Source: Collibacillus ludicampi (GTDB taxonomy: Bacteria; Bacillota; Bacilli; Tumebacillales; BOQE01). Taken from it: a DNA stretch of 64,000 nucleotides. The notes under the pieces are model-generated. The model ran no database searches. It was not told the origin of the DNA and was given only the letters and a program-made list of their open reading frames with translations. The DNA lies in contig NZ_BOQE01000001.1 of the NCBI RefSeq assembly GCF_023705585.1, positions 1,191,341 through 1,255,340 of the forward strand, written 5' to 3'. Below are positions 63,759 to 64,000 of this stretch, piece after piece (within the stretch, counting starts at the first letter, position 1; the number at the start of each line of letters is the position of its first letter). A program made the translations under genes and the position numbers.

Positions 63759-64000
63759 ATGATCCCATCGTATCGCACGATTCACGGCTACGGGGAAGAA
63801 ACCATCATCATAAAAAAATCCAAATTCATCGGCTACGCGATGCCCGTAACGTCTGAAGAAGAGGCGGTCGCGTTCATTGAAGAGATCCGCAAAAAACATT
63901 GGGACGCCACACACAACTGCTACGCCTACCAAATCGGCTACCATGACGAGATCCAGAAGTCGAGCGATGACGGCGAGCCGTCCGGGACGGCAGGCAAGCC
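63759..64000 (+). CDS. YigZ/IMPACT-family protein (UPF0029), 5' part
   Basis: The frame is open from ATG 63759 to the window edge (80 codons). It reads SYRTIHGYGEETIIIKKSKF, then AMPVTSEEEAVAFIEEIRKK, HWDATHNCYAYQIG and QKSSDDGEPSGTAGKP, the full signature of the YigZ (YvyE in Bacillus) N-terminal domain. Family role: unclear, ribosome-associated or regulatory; no enzyme activity established. GAGGAGG is eight bases before the start. In Bacillus subtilis yvyE lies near tagO and degSU, which would suit the wall-glycan surroundings. Confidence 0.93.
   Translation, partial: MIPSYRTIHGYGEETIIIKKSKFIGYAMPVTSEEEAVAFIEEIRKKHWDATHNCYAYQIGYHDEIQKSSDDGEPSGTAGK

Overview
The window suggests a spore-forming, S-layer-bearing Firmicute of the Alicyclobacillaceae/Paenibacillaceae type; this is an inference from gene content, not an identification. 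The grounds are several SLH-domain and copper-amine-oxidase-N ('stalk') secreted proteins, a YheC/YheD-type ATP-grasp protein, a RacA-like MerR/coiled-coil protein, strong AGGAGG ribosome binding sites with frequent GTG and TTG starts, and dTDP-rhamnose genes beside an ABC-type glycan exporter.

Layout. 0-0.15 kb: 5' end of an SLH-type secreted protein. 0.9-3.8 kb: a three-gene membrane glycosylation operon (GtrB-like, GtrA-like and GT-C-like). 4.0-6.7 kb: a c-di-GMP-I riboswitch in front of an uncharacterised gene, next to an intact GGDEF-EAL protein. 6.8-14.2 kb: SLH protein, MerR-like protein, chemoreceptor, FAD oxidoreductase, acetyltransferase. 14.6-19.2 kb: RND efflux permease and lipoprotein adaptor. 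19.5-23.3 kb: YheC/D-like protein and an SLH repeat protein. 24.2-30.7 kb: dTDP-sugar genes (wecE-like, wecD-like, rmlB, rmlA) with a GT2 and an ArnE-like small transporter. 31.4-36 kb: stalk-domain protein, second SLH repeat protein, TPR-glycosyltransferase. 36.1-39.8 kb: an IS3/IS150-type element interrupted by an IS66-type element, followed by two fused pseudogene remnants. 40.5-56.9 kb: one long minus-strand glycan operon (O-antigen-ligase-like protein, Wzm/Wzt exporter, nucleotidyltransferase, a large phosphotransferase/coiled-coil/glycosyltransferase protein, six further glycosyltransferases, rmlD, rmlC, and a WcaJ-type initiating enzyme). 57.3-61.3 kb: TolC-like stalk protein and a probable S-layer protein. 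62-64 kb: GT4 and a YigZ-family gene.

How it fits together. rmlABCD makes dTDP-L-rhamnose. The WcaJ-like enzyme would start a lipid-linked glycan that rhamnosyl-type transferases extend, Wzm/Wzt exports and the ligase-like protein transfers, probably to S-layer protein or secondary cell-wall polymer. WecE/WecD-like enzymes would add a dTDP-Fuc4NAc-type sugar.

The most unusual content is a family of eleven intergenic repeats. Each is a nested inverted repeat built from interchangeable modules, with compensatory base changes in the stems and apparently symmetric loss of stem levels. They occur at 0.3-29.8 kb and 63.2-63.7 kb and are absent in between, where the glycan operon and the insertion sequences lie. 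I find no named family that matches. A second candidate novelty is the 916-residue protein at 48.4-51.2 kb, which looks like a chain-capping 'molecular ruler' for the exported glycan.
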